Part shown: positions 15,401 through 22,992 of the stretch, in pieces
Layout: every line of letters starts with the position of its first letter
Numbering within the stretch: the stretch's first letter is position 1
IMG/VR virus record: IMGVR_UViG_3300047546_002517
Span: 1 to 26,728 of that record
Length of the DNA stretch: 26,728 nt
Direction: 5' to 3' (one strand)
DNA from: a virus
Notes under the pieces: generated by a model
Told to the model about the DNA's origin: nothing
The model's input: only the letters and a program-made list of their open reading frames with translations
The model's database searches: none
Translations under genes and position numbers: made by a program

Positions 15401-15567
15401 AAAATTCAATTTACGGCACTACTAACAATACAATTACATCGGTCACAGGCGCAGCTGCTGTCTATCCAGATGGTCCAGATGTTGTCAGTGTCGTTGTTAC
15501 TAATTTGACACCATCGACAGCTTTCACTGTTTTCAGCCGTATGTCTTGGACAGAAGCTCAAGCGTAA
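12493..15567 (+). CDS. Large conserved virion structural protein of marine T4-like phages
   Basis: A 1024-residue protein with GGAG 10 nt before its ATG. The N-terminus, MARRVIPDFVYTFNTVAQTI followed by KLALITNVTDNLVMYNFADP, and the segment near residues 315-365 (RAFDGGVKFST, QLVRQTRRYFRYQSGKGIQ) match my recollection of a large structural protein encoded near gp13 in cyanophages and related phages. A central part carries FFEYDGQQLYAVIRQSTY and, near 570-620, YSWYGAGFIRWGFRGPDG. Two regions (residues about 245-300 and 385-420) look like beta-barrel ligand domains with TTQAHGLSVGNEV and LHNINPGLEITIAG. It has no enzyme motif. It is probably a baseplate or peripheral tail component. It occupies the place of wac (fibritin) in the T4 order, but shows no fibritin-like coiled coil. 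Confidence 0.8.
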   Translation: MARRVIPDFVYTFNTVAQTIAVRGYYPLEKLALITNVTDNLVMYNFADPTFAGTTATFNSNTNTTTITLNYNTSSMSNNDVIQILVDETDMAITASEELTDPVNKMRVSLPQALIDTDFEYSTQSTKWETVPMINYQPFGYPNNATTLTLTTYTAAANGSRNIILTPNNSLVQGQPVYIYDSGWHGSDGVFHVVVANSTAVVLNSKYPFPNTTSNNLLTTSTVGYAGQQYIGANIAHSAAVFSTKMVNVSTTQAHGLSVGNEVAVINSVATASFSNTHVVVSVANSTMFSIVPTSAPGTITSQQLAYLPSGAALHRAFDGGVKFSTFSQSHGQQLVRQTRRYFRYQSGKGIQLSTGTIMKPEITIDSLTSSGTTVTVITKELHNINPGLEITIAGADQSSYNGTFTVVDILTPYSFTYVALSTPTDSTASGDYRLNVSAWHGAGIRVGLFDDQNGLFFEYDGQQLYAVIRQSTYQLSGAAILTNNSASVTSATLINGATTRFARQLVPGDTIIIRGQAYKVNTIASDTAMTINPPYRGPTITAPSYATITKTIDIKIPQSQWNIDPCDGSGRSGYNLDLTKMQMFYIDYSWYGAGFIRWGFRGPDGNVVYCHKVVNNNKNYEAYMRSGNLPARYESHTHAKYTELTSTLDSSNTISMAVANAMYWPNTGIVWVRNDTQSEFIKYASRSNTSLNTLTRAGQGNLVATITTTAGSSTLVMSDTTGIREGMFIQANNASGLWIVPPDSYVVSVTANASIKSSKAALQSTVANVAAIVSPGATAAQTFTYSTTTPIQVQLHSPAFAPTISHWGTSVIMDGRYDDDKSFIFTQGMTTGLSVAGAATNVLQSFRIAPSVHNGIPGALGSREIVNRMQMVLRQLDMLSGGQFLVRLILNGTISSGGAAAAQTWTNVGGSSLAQYINHSSATTITGGETLYGFFTNSSGGSSNLTTTSQELPLVRDLGNGVLGGYSGQNSIYGTTNNTITSVTGAAAVYPDGPDVVSVVVTNLTPSTAFTVFSRMSWTEAQA

Positions 15568-15568
15568 T

Positions 15569-16243
15569 ATGGCTGGTTTCAATAAACTTGTTCTTGATCA
15601 GGATGGTCTAATTGTCGGTAATCGGCAAATAGACGCATCCCAGAACGGAGTATATTTTTCCGGAAACGGAATGTTTGGGTCTGATCTTGTTGTTACTGGT
15701 AATGTTGTTGTTGGAGGTACAATATCTTCAACTTCAACAAGTAACACCACATATTCACCAGGTATGGTAGTACAAACTGGATATGTAAGAACCGATGATC
15801 GTGTAACCTACTCTTCTCCAGGCAGTCTTACTGCAACACCGATATCTGCTCTAAACCTTAGTATCACACCCAGATTTGCTAGTTCTATGATTCTATGTCA
15901 ATGGATAGTTAGTGGTGAATGTCAACAAGATAACACATTCTTAATTTTTAAAAATGGTGTTGTTGCTAATGATGGTTATAATTTACAGGCCGGTAATATT
16001 TTGGGATCTGGATACGCTGTAGTAGACTATGATGTAGATAACTCCACAACTCCCTTTACAATGAAAATAATGTATGCTGGATTTCCTGGTGGTACTGGTC
16101 TGGTAACTTACGGGTTAGCAATTCGTAGTGCATCTGCAACAGCCTATACACTCTATCTTAATAGATCAGTAACTGGTAGTACTACTGGATCAAGTAATGA
16201 AAACGGAGTATCTATTGGAATAATTCAGGAGATTGCTCAATGA
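15569..16243 (+). CDS. Small fibre-tip-like virion protein
   Basis: A 224-residue protein whose ATG lies one base after the preceding TAA, so it is probably translated by coupling; no strong ribosome binding site is visible. Residues 1-50 form a short connector (NKLVLDQDGLIVGNRQ, then GSDLVVTGNVVVGGTISS). Residues about 65-224 form a compact beta-rich domain with GMVVQTGYVRTDDRVTYSSP, LSITPRFASSMILCQWIVSG, and DNTFLIFKNG, ending GVSIGIIQEIAQ. I recognise this as a domain found at the C-termini of many marine phage tail proteins, likely a jelly-roll head. Here it stands almost alone, with only a short stalk. The next gene overlaps it by ATGA and probably encodes its assembly partner. Confidence 0.78.
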   Translation: MAGFNKLVLDQDGLIVGNRQIDASQNGVYFSGNGMFGSDLVVTGNVVVGGTISSTSTSNTTYSPGMVVQTGYVRTDDRVTYSSPGSLTATPISALNLSITPRFASSMILCQWIVSGECQQDNTFLIFKNGVVANDGYNLQAGNILGSGYAVVDYDVDNSTTPFTMKIMYAGFPGGTGLVTYGLAIRSASATAYTLYLNRSVTGSTTGSSNENGVSIGIIQEIAQ

Positions 16244-16551
16244 AAGTATTTGATATAACTGATGCTTTGTTAAGTTTAGTTCCCAATGCAAGATGGTCCT
16301 ATAGAGGACAAGGATATGATGGGCTTGAGTGGTTAGAGAACTATCCACCACCAACCAAAGAAGAGATTGAAGCCGAGATAACCAGACTTCAGAGCGAATA
16401 TGATAGTGTGAAATACAAGCTAGAACGAAAACAAGAGTATCCACCTATTGGTGATCAGCTTGATGCACTGTGGAAGGGTGGAGATGCTGCAGCTGAAATG
16501 TTGGCAATGGTGCAAGCAGTTAAGGCCAAGTATCCAAAACCCGCTCAGTAA
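16240..16551 (+). CDS. Small fibre-associated protein with YPPIGDQLDALWKGG motif
   Basis: A 103-residue protein overlapping the upstream stop by ATGA. The N-terminal third includes LVPNARWSYRGQGYDGLEWL. The middle is a charged helix (KEEIEAEITRLQSEY). The C-terminal third has EYPPIGDQLDALWKGG followed by AMVQAVKAKYPKP. That last motif is common to small phage proteins encoded next to tail fibre genes and is often annotated as tail fibre assembly or XkdW-like. I infer a chaperone for the 15569-16243 protein or a nearby fibre. The arrangement repeats the 9357-11464 pattern of a fibre tip followed by a small helical partner. No direct functional evidence is present. Confidence 0.78.
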   Translation: MKVFDITDALLSLVPNARWSYRGQGYDGLEWLENYPPPTKEEIEAEITRLQSEYDSVKYKLERKQEYPPIGDQLDALWKGGDAAAEMLAMVQAVKAKYPKPAQ

Positions 16552-16569
16552 TCATATACATTTGTGTAA

Positions 16570-16577
16570 TATAAATA
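16570..16577 (+). promoter_or_regulatory. T4-type late promoter box TATAAATA before gp13
   Basis: A perfect TATAAATA lies 22 nt before the gp13 ATG at 16600, in a 48-nt gap. This is the -10 element recognised by T4-type late sigma factor (gp55 family). An AAGGAG ribosome binding site follows. It probably starts the neck and packaging transcript. Confidence 0.8.
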
Positions 16578-16599
16578 CTCCAAAGAATAAGGAGTAATA

Positions 16600-17340
16600 A
16601 TGGCCGTTCCAACATCAAGATCAGAATTCAAAGAATATTGCTTACGCAAGCTAGGCAAACCTGTAATTGAAATAAACGTTGATGATGATCAGGTCGAGGA
16701 CCGTATCGATGAAGCTCTTAAGTACTACTGGGATTATCATTTTGATGGTACTGAACGAATCTACTACAAGCACCAAATTACTGCTAATAATGTTGTTGAC
16801 AAATACATTACTCTTCCAGAAAACATAATTGGTGCTGTAAGAATATTTAACATTGGTGATCCAATGGTCACAAATAATCTTTTTGATATTCGATATCAAA
16901 TTGCGTTAAATGATCTCTACACTCTAACATCTGTTTCCATGATTCCATACTATATGATGTTTCAACATATCCAACACATGGAACAGTTATTGGTCGGTCA
17001 GCAACCAATAAGATACAATAGACACAATGATAAGTTGTATATTGATATGGATTGGAACAAAGTCAATGTTGGAAACTATCTAATTGTTGAAGCATATCAA
17101 ATACTAGATCCAGATGTTTATACCGATGCATGGGGAGATAGGTGGCTAGCTCTCTACGCAACTGCATTGATCAAAAAGCAGTGGGGATCAAATTTAACAA
17201 AGTTTAGTGGCCTACAACTACCTGGTGGTGTTCAATTTAACGGCGATAAAATATACAACGACGCTGACAATGAAATTGAAGCAATGGAAAAAGAGATGAG
17301 CACAAGCTACTCTTTGCCAGCATATGATATGATTGGCTAA
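16600..17340 (+). CDS. 13: Neck protein gp13 (head completion)
   Basis: A 246-residue homologue of T4 gp13, a neck protein that closes the filled head and, with gp14, forms the surface to which the tail attaches. The N-terminus, PTSRSEFKEYCLRKLGKP followed by IEINVDDDQVEDRIDEALKY, is the conserved family start. The middle has PENIIGAVRIFNIGDP and the C-terminal half has DPDVYTDAWGDRWLALYATA followed by KKQWGSNLTKF. It is shorter than T4 gp13 (309 residues), as is usual for marine relatives. It stands first in a cluster in T4 order and is preceded by a perfect late promoter and an AAGGAG ribosome binding site. Confidence 0.93.
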   Translation: MAVPTSRSEFKEYCLRKLGKPVIEINVDDDQVEDRIDEALKYYWDYHFDGTERIYYKHQITANNVVDKYITLPENIIGAVRIFNIGDPMVTNNLFDIRYQIALNDLYTLTSVSMIPYYMMFQHIQHMEQLLVGQQPIRYNRHNDKLYIDMDWNKVNVGNYLIVEAYQILDPDVYTDAWGDRWLALYATALIKKQWGSNLTKFSGLQLPGGVQFNGDKIYNDADNEIEAMEKEMSTSYSLPAYDMIG

Positions 17341-17344
17341 GGGG
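17340..17344 (+). promoter_or_regulatory. Ribosome binding site AGGGG facing an ATC codon
   Basis: AGGGG (within TAAGGGG, overlapping the end of gp13) ends 7 nt before ATC at 17352. This is ideal spacing for initiation at that codon, whereas the first ATG of the gp14 frame at 17436 has no comparable purine run upstream. Confidence 0.6.
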
Positions 17345-17351
17345 CAGTAAA

Positions 17352-18074
17352 ATCGCTACATCATTCTATTTTAATAACTTTGGTGCAAGCCAAGAGCAGC
17401 TACTGATTGAGAATCTAGTAGTTGAATCAATCCGTATGTACGGTCACGACTTGTACTATCTTCCAAGAACCAGAGTTAATGATGATGTAATTCTTGGTGA
17501 AGAATCATACTCTAAATTTCTTAGCCATTATATGGTTGAGATGTATATTAAAAATGTTGAAGGGTTTGCAGGACAGGGTGACTTCCTGTCTAAATTCAAT
17601 CTTGAGATCAGAGATCAGGTTACATTTACTGTAGCAAGAAGAACATTTAGTGATGAGGTAGGTGCATATACTTCTTTTGTAAGACCAAGAGAAGGTGATT
17701 TAATTTACTTCCCACTTAACAATAAGTTATTTGAAATCAAGTTTGTCGAACACGAAGCAATATTCTATCAACTTGGATCTTTGCAGACATTTGATCTTAC
17801 TTGTGAGTTATTTGAATACAGTAATGAAATTTTCAATACCGGTATTTCAACTATAGATGATAAACAAAGAGATATCACATTCAATCTCACAGACTTTGCA
17901 ATAAAGTTGCAAAATGGTCTTGCACTTGCCAGTGAGGATGGTTATGATCTTGTTCTAGAATCTTTCAGTTTGGATACACAAGATCCAATATCTGATAATA
18001 CAGAACTCCAAGCTGAGGGTGATGATATATTAGACTTTACTGAAATAGATCCTTTTAGTGAGGGAGTCTATTAA
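17352..18074 (+). CDS. 14: Neck protein gp14, apparent ATC start
   Basis: Homologue of T4 gp14, the neck protein that joins gp13 in the head-tail connection. The frame is open from 17328. The first ATG is at 17436, but the 28 codons before it read (start)ATSFYFNNFGASQEQLLIEN then LVVESIR, which I recall as the conserved N-terminus of gp14 in marine T4-like phages, where the start is Met-Ala-Thr-Ser. At that Met position the codon is ATC. There is no ATG, GTG or TTG in frame upstream, and AGGGG is correctly spaced. I therefore place the start at the ATC, giving 240 residues (T4 gp14 has 256). Later motifs include YGHDLYYLPRTRVNDD and GDLIYFPLNNKLFEIKFVEH. The gene overlaps gp15 by one base. 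If ATC is not used, a 212-residue form would start at 17436. Confidence 0.88.
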   Translation: MATSFYFNNFGASQEQLLIENLVVESIRMYGHDLYYLPRTRVNDDVILGEESYSKFLSHYMVEMYIKNVEGFAGQGDFLSKFNLEIRDQVTFTVARRTFSDEVGAYTSFVRPREGDLIYFPLNNKLFEIKFVEHEAIFYQLGSLQTFDLTCELFEYSNEIFNTGISTIDDKQRDITFNLTDFAIKLQNGLALASEDGYDLVLESFSLDTQDPISDNTELQAEGDDILDFTEIDPFSEGVY

Positions 18075-18874
18075 TGTTTAATCAAGTATTCTATCATGAC
18101 ACAATCAAGAAATATGTTGTTCTTTTTGGAACAATATTTAATGACATCTATATTTTGAAAAACGACGGTACTGATACTACCCAAACAATTAAGGTACCGG
18201 TATCGTACGGTCCAAAGCAAAAGTTTATTTCCAGACTAACACAGGATCCTAATCTTACCAAACCAGTTGCTATTCAACTGCCTAGAATAGGGTTTGAGAT
18301 GACTGATATGAGTTACGCATCTGAGCGTAAACTACCAACAATCAACAGAATAGCAGTTCAAGATCCAACCAATCCAAATAAGTTGAAGTATCAGTACATG
18401 CCTGTTCCTTATGACTTCAACTTCAGTCTTTATATCTTGGTTAAAAATGCAAACGACGGAACAAGAATTTTGGAGCAGATTCTTCCGTTCTTCACACCTG
18501 ATTGGACTGCAACCTTGAATCTTGACTCTTCAATGCAACACAAATACGATATTCCTATTGTGTTAAATGATGTGAGATCAGAAGATACCTACGAGGGTAA
18601 TTTTATAGAAAGAAGAGTTCTTACATGGACTCTCAACTTCACTCTCAAAGGGTTCATATTTGGTCCAACAAGAAAAGCAGAACAAATTAAGACTTCTATT
18701 ATCAATCTATATAATATAGATACAGCTAAACCGTTTTCCTCTGCTATTGGAAATACTCAGCTTCAAGATGTAATTACAACAATTCCTGTAGTTGCAGGAA
18801 AAACTTTAAGTCAGATTGAAGCTGATGATGATTATACATTTAGTCAAACAATAGAGCAGTTTTATGAAAGATGA
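18074..18874 (+). CDS. 15: Tail completion / sheath stabiliser protein gp15
   Basis: A 266-residue homologue of T4 gp15 (272 residues), which caps the top of the tail tube and sheath and joins the tail to the head neck. Conserved stretches include the start MFNQVFYHDTIKKYVVLFGT, IQLPRIGFEMTDMSYASERK, PVPYDFNFSLYI, and LEQILPFFTPDW followed by FIERRVLTWTLNFTLKGF. The ATG overlaps the gp14 stop by one base (TAATG), so the two are probably translationally coupled. It overlaps gp16 by 11 nt. The gene lies in its T4 position between gp14 and the terminase genes. No unusual features. Confidence 0.93.
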   Translation: MFNQVFYHDTIKKYVVLFGTIFNDIYILKNDGTDTTQTIKVPVSYGPKQKFISRLTQDPNLTKPVAIQLPRIGFEMTDMSYASERKLPTINRIAVQDPTNPNKLKYQYMPVPYDFNFSLYILVKNANDGTRILEQILPFFTPDWTATLNLDSSMQHKYDIPIVLNDVRSEDTYEGNFIERRVLTWTLNFTLKGFIFGPTRKAEQIKTSIINLYNIDTAKPFSSAIGNTQLQDVITTIPVVAGKTLSQIEADDDYTFSQTIEQFYER

Positions 18875-19250
18875 TCCAATTGGGGATGCTTTAAATATGA
18901 ATCCTTTGCAACCACTATTAACTAACTCACAAAGAAAGTCGTTGGTACCAACGGACTATGAATATGCTCGCGGAAGTATGATTACAGTTATTGAAAAGGG
19001 GAGTGAGGCACTTAATGATATGCTTGGTGTCGCACAACAAAGTCAACAACCTAGAGCATATGAGGTTGTAGCCACCCTTTTGAAAACTATAGCAGATACA
19101 AACAAAGACTTACTTGAGCTTCAAAAAAGACAAAAAGACATAGAGAATATGGATGGTCCACAGACACCCCAGACAATAAACAATAATTTGTTTGTTGGGT
19201 CAACTGCAGAACTTCAAAAATTGATTAAACAGCAAAATGAACAAAAATGA
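18864..19250 (+). CDS. 16: Terminase small subunit gp16
   Basis: A 128-residue homologue of T4 gp16 (164 residues). It regulates the large terminase and forms oligomeric rings involved in DNA recognition during packaging. The sequence is mainly helical, with a recognisable central region (VPTDYEYARGSMITVIEKGS, then AYEVVATLLKTIADTNKDLL) and a Gln/Asn-rich C-terminal tail. It starts inside the last codons of gp15 and ends inside the first codons of gp17 (14-nt overlap), the typical arrangement in T4-like phages. No separate DNA-binding motif is obvious. Confidence 0.9.
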   Translation: MKDDPIGDALNMNPLQPLLTNSQRKSLVPTDYEYARGSMITVIEKGSEALNDMLGVAQQSQQPRAYEVVATLLKTIADTNKDLLELQKRQKDIENMDGPQTPQTINNNLFVGSTAELQKLIKQQNEQK

Positions 19251-20853
19251 AATTTATCTCGGTAATAAGAACTTAAAACGTACCGATGTAAAGGTTGAAT
19301 TTACCAGAGAAGAAATTCAAGAATATATTAAGTGTGCGAAGAGTGCAGAGTATTTTATTGAGAATTATGTAAAGATTGTAAACGTTGATAAGGGTTTGAT
19401 CCCGTTTGTACCTTATGATTACCAAAGAGATATTATAAGGTTAAATGAGACAGAGCGTTTTGTTATCTGCAAGATGCCTCGTCAGGTTGGTAAAACAACA
19501 ACGGTTGTTGGTATTCTTCTTCATGCTGTACTGTTTAATGAACTTTATTCTGTTGCTATTCTTGCTAACAAAGAAGCACAAGCTCAGGAAATTCTAAGTA
19601 GAATCCAGCTTGCTTATGAACACTTACCTAAGTGGCTTCAACAGGGTGTTAAAGAATGGAATAAGACATCTATTGAGCTGGAGAACGGTTCCACCATTTT
19701 AGCAAGCTCAACTGCTTCAAGCGCTATTCGTGGTACTTCTCAGAACTTTATTTACTTGGATGAGTTTGCTTTCGTTCCAAACGGTATTCAAGAAACATTC
19801 TTCTCTTCTGTTTACCCTACGATTTCATCAGGTACAACTACTAAAGTATTGATTACTTCAACACCTAACGGGTTGAATTTATTCTATAAGCTGTGGGTGG
19901 ATAGTGAGAACGGACGCAATTCGTATAAGAGAATTGATGTTCACTGGTCTGAGGTTCCGGGCAGAGATGAGGCTTGGAAAGAAGAAACTATTAGAAATAC
20001 TTCTAAAGAACAATTCAGACAAGAGTTTGAGTGTGAATTCCTTGGTTCATCTAATACATTAATCTCGCCCGAGGTGCTTAGAAGACTTGTTTACAAGCCA
20101 CCTTTAAGCAGTAATGAATACTTTAAGTTATTTTATGAACCCCGACAAACGGGATTATATATCATAATGGTGGATGTGTCAAGAGGGTTAGGTGGTGACT
20201 ACTCAGCTTTTATTGTATATGATATAACAGAAGCACCATACAAAGTAGCTGCAACATACAGAAACAACAACATATCACCGCTCCTATTTCCGGAAGTAAT
20301 ATATAATACAGCAGTAAAGTACTTCAACGCTCATGTACTAATTGAAACTAATGATATTGGTCAGCAAGTCGCTGATATTTTACATGAAGAGTTGGAATAT
20401 GAAAACATTATATACACATCAAAGACTCCCAAAGGAGCAGTTGAGGTATCACAAGGATTTGGCGGAACTGCTGTTAAAGGATTGAGAACAACCAAGTCAA
20501 CAAAGAAGATTGGATGCAATAACTTCAAGGCTTTGGTTGAAAATGATAAAGTTGAATTAAATGATATTGATTTAATTTCAGAATTATACAGATTTGTTAG
20601 TAATGGAAACACATACGAAGCAGAGGACGGCAATGACGACCTAGCAATGTGTGGTGTTTTATTTGGGTGGACGATGACTCAGCCATTCATTAAAGAGATA
20701 ACGAATTTAGATATCAGACGCAGGCTTGTTGATGAGAAACAAAGAATGCTTGATGAGGAGATCACTCCTTTTGGTATCATATATGATGGTCAGTCAATGG
20801 AGGACCAACCAGTTGTTTATGTTGATGATTTTGCAAGATATATGAATTCCTAG
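19237..20853 (+). CDS. 17: Terminase large subunit gp17 (packaging ATPase and nuclease)
   Basis: A 538-residue motor protein that cuts concatemeric DNA and drives it into the prohead through the portal; T4 gp17 has 610 residues. The N-terminal ATPase has the Walker A motif PRQVGKTT (residues 81-88), Walker B with DE (IYLDEF, Asp175 and Glu176) and the coupling motif TSTPNG (207-212). The C-terminal RNase H-like nuclease has Asp313 in MVDVSRGLGGDYSAF, Glu370 in HVLIETND, and the Asp467-Asp468 pair in EDGNDDLA, matching the acidic triad of the family. All key residues are present, so it should be active. Partner is gp16, encoded immediately upstream with overlap. Confidence 0.96.
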   Translation: MNKNEIYLGNKNLKRTDVKVEFTREEIQEYIKCAKSAEYFIENYVKIVNVDKGLIPFVPYDYQRDIIRLNETERFVICKMPRQVGKTTTVVGILLHAVLFNELYSVAILANKEAQAQEILSRIQLAYEHLPKWLQQGVKEWNKTSIELENGSTILASSTASSAIRGTSQNFIYLDEFAFVPNGIQETFFSSVYPTISSGTTTKVLITSTPNGLNLFYKLWVDSENGRNSYKRIDVHWSEVPGRDEAWKEETIRNTSKEQFRQEFECEFLGSSNTLISPEVLRRLVYKPPLSSNEYFKLFYEPRQTGLYIIMVDVSRGLGGDYSAFIVYDITEAPYKVAATYRNNNISPLLFPEVIYNTAVKYFNAHVLIETNDIGQQVADILHEELEYENIIYTSKTPKGAVEVSQGFGGTAVKGLRTTKSTKKIGCNNFKALVENDKVELNDIDLISELYRFVSNGNTYEAEDGNDDLAMCGVLFGWTMTQPFIKEITNLDIRRRLVDEKQRMLDEEITPFGIIYDGQSMEDQPVVYVDDFARYMNS

Positions 20854-20869
20854 TGACGGTTGGCAATAT

Positions 20870-20877
20870 TATAAATA
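20870..20877 (+). promoter_or_regulatory. T4-type late promoter box TATAAATA before gp18
   Basis: A perfect TATAAATA lies 30 nt before the gp18 ATG at 20908, in the 54-nt gap after gp17. It matches the T4 late -10 element. A TAGGAG ribosome binding site follows. A strong separate start would suit sheath and tube proteins, which are needed in many copies. Confidence 0.8.
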
Positions 20878-20907
20878 GAAAGAAACTCTAGTCTTTAGGA
20901 GATAAAA

Positions 20908-22977
20908 ATGGCATTTCAAGTTAGCCCAGGCGTAAATGTTTCAGAAATCGACTTAACAACCGTTGTCCCAGCAGTATCTACTTCTGTCGGAGCGATTGCC
21001 GGTGTGTTCAAGTGGGGTCCTGTCGGAAAAAGAACCCTTGTTAGTTCTGAAACAGAATTGATTAATAAGTTTGGTAAACCTACCAACCACAACCCAGAAA
21101 CATTTTTTACAGCAGCAAACTTCCTTGCATATGGTAATGCATTGCAGGTAGTAAGAGCAGCTAACACTACTAACTTTGCAAACGGTGTAATTTCAGCCGT
21201 AGCAAACACTGGTTCTGTAACCAACGCTCAAGCATTCACTGTTAAGAATGATGATTCATACGACAGTGTTACATTCAGCGATACTGATGTTCTTTATGTA
21301 GCAAGATATCCTGGTGATCTAGGTAATTCTTTAAAGATATCTGTTTGCGATAGCGTAAACGCATACAGCAGATCTATCGACACTATCAATGGTGATGCTA
21401 ACCTTTCAGCTAGCTTTATTTCTGCTACAGTTGGTTCTAACACACTAACAGTTGCTGTATCTAACAGCGCAACTGGTACATTAGCAGAAGCAAACACAAG
21501 AGCAAACACGATTCTTGGCTTGTTGAATGTTAATGATGTGTTGGAGATTGGTAATAGCTCAATTGGTAAACAGTACTTAAAGATCACAGGATTGCCTGCT
21601 GCAATGGGTACTAATTCGGAATTCGCAAATTCAACATACAGATACTTCACAGTAAATGTTGATAGTGTTTTCCAGCTCTCTACAAACTATTCAAGCAACA
21701 CATTCTCAAGATACTGGGAATACTTCAACTCCGTTCAAGTTGCTCCTGGCATCTCTGATTATCAAGCAGCTCAAGGAAATACAAGTGCTGTTGATGAAGT
21801 GCACGTTGTTGTTGCAGACGAAGATGGCAAGTTCACAGGTGTTCCTGGAACTGTTCTTGAAGTTTACAAAGGACTTTCAAGAGCAACAGATGCAAAAACA
21901 ACAGACGGTGCAACAAACTATTACAAAACTGTAATCAATGAAAACAGCAAGTACGTATGGTGGGCAAATGATAGAACATCAGTTCCTTCTAACACATCAT
22001 TGAATATTGCTAGTGTTAACACCAATCCTCTTTACGTCTCATTCAAACTGGGACAAGATGGTGACGGAGAAGCAGATGTAGCAGTCGGTACAGTGTTGAC
22101 TGGATATGATCTGTTTGCTTCTGCAGAAGATGTAGATGTATCATTGGTTATGACTGGCAAGTCAAGAGGTGGTACAAATGGAGAACAGATCTCCAACTAC
22201 CTAGTGGACAATATTGCAGAGACTCGTAAAGATTGTATCGTGTTGACATCTCCAGAAAAAGCAGACGTTGTTAATAATTCTGCACAAGATGAATCTGATG
22301 ATACAGTTACATTTAGAAACTCTTGCAGATCATCTTCATACTTGGTTATCGATTCTGGTTACAAGTATCAATATGACAAGTACAACGATATATTCCGTTG
22401 GATTCCATTGAATGGTGATATTGCTGGCCTATGTGTTCGCACAGATGCACAACGTGATCCTTGGTTCTCTCCTGCTGGATTTAACCGTGGTCAGATCAAG
22501 AACGTTGTTAAGTTGGCTTACAACCCAGATCAAGCAGATCGCGATTTATTGTATAAAAACGGTATCAACCCTGTTGCAACTTTCCCAGGACAAGGTACAA
22601 TACTATACGGAGATAAGACAGCATTGGCTAAGCCAAGTGCTTTTGATCGTATCAACGTTCGTAGATTGTTTATTGTACTTGAAAAGGCAATCTCTACAGC
22701 AGCTAAGTTCTCTCTATTCGAATTGAATGATGAGTTTACAAGAGCACAGTTTGTTTCTCTAGTAGAACCTTTCTTGAGAGATGTACAGGGTCGCAGAGGT
22801 ATTTACGACTATAGAGTTGTTTGCGACGAAACAAACAACACTGGCGATGTGATTGATAGAAATGAATTTGTGGGAGATATATACGTTAAGCCAGCTAAAT
22901 CCATTAACTTCATCCAGTTGAACTTTGTCGCTGTGAGATCAGGCGTATCATTCGATGAAGTTGTTGGTAGATTCTAA
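20908..22977 (+). CDS. 18: Contractile tail sheath protein gp18
   Basis: A 689-residue homologue of T4 gp18 (659 residues). It polymerises around the gp19 tube and contracts during infection. The N-terminal family signature, SPGVNVSEIDLTTVVPAVST followed by GAIAGVFKWGPVGKR, is present, as is the conserved C-terminal region (RDVQGRRGIYDYRVVCDETN, then NRNEFVGDIYVKPAKSINFI-type residues and FVAVRSGVSFDEVVGRF). The central region (about residues 120-370) is the variable, surface-exposed part in the family. It has its own late promoter and is followed after 15 nt by the tube gene. Confidence 0.95.
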   Translation: MAFQVSPGVNVSEIDLTTVVPAVSTSVGAIAGVFKWGPVGKRTLVSSETELINKFGKPTNHNPETFFTAANFLAYGNALQVVRAANTTNFANGVISAVANTGSVTNAQAFTVKNDDSYDSVTFSDTDVLYVARYPGDLGNSLKISVCDSVNAYSRSIDTINGDANLSASFISATVGSNTLTVAVSNSATGTLAEANTRANTILGLLNVNDVLEIGNSSIGKQYLKITGLPAAMGTNSEFANSTYRYFTVNVDSVFQLSTNYSSNTFSRYWEYFNSVQVAPGISDYQAAQGNTSAVDEVHVVVADEDGKFTGVPGTVLEVYKGLSRATDAKTTDGATNYYKTVINENSKYVWWANDRTSVPSNTSLNIASVNTNPLYVSFKLGQDGDGEADVAVGTVLTGYDLFASAEDVDVSLVMTGKSRGGTNGEQISNYLVDNIAETRKDCIVLTSPEKADVVNNSAQDESDDTVTFRNSCRSSSYLVIDSGYKYQYDKYNDIFRWIPLNGDIAGLCVRTDAQRDPWFSPAGFNRGQIKNVVKLAYNPDQADRDLLYKNGINPVATFPGQGTILYGDKTALAKPSAFDRINVRRLFIVLEKAISTAAKFSLFELNDEFTRAQFVSLVEPFLRDVQGRRGIYDYRVVCDETNNTGDVIDRNEFVGDIYVKPAKSINFIQLNFVAVRSGVSFDEVVGRF

Positions 22978-22992
22978 TTAAGGAGATAATAA

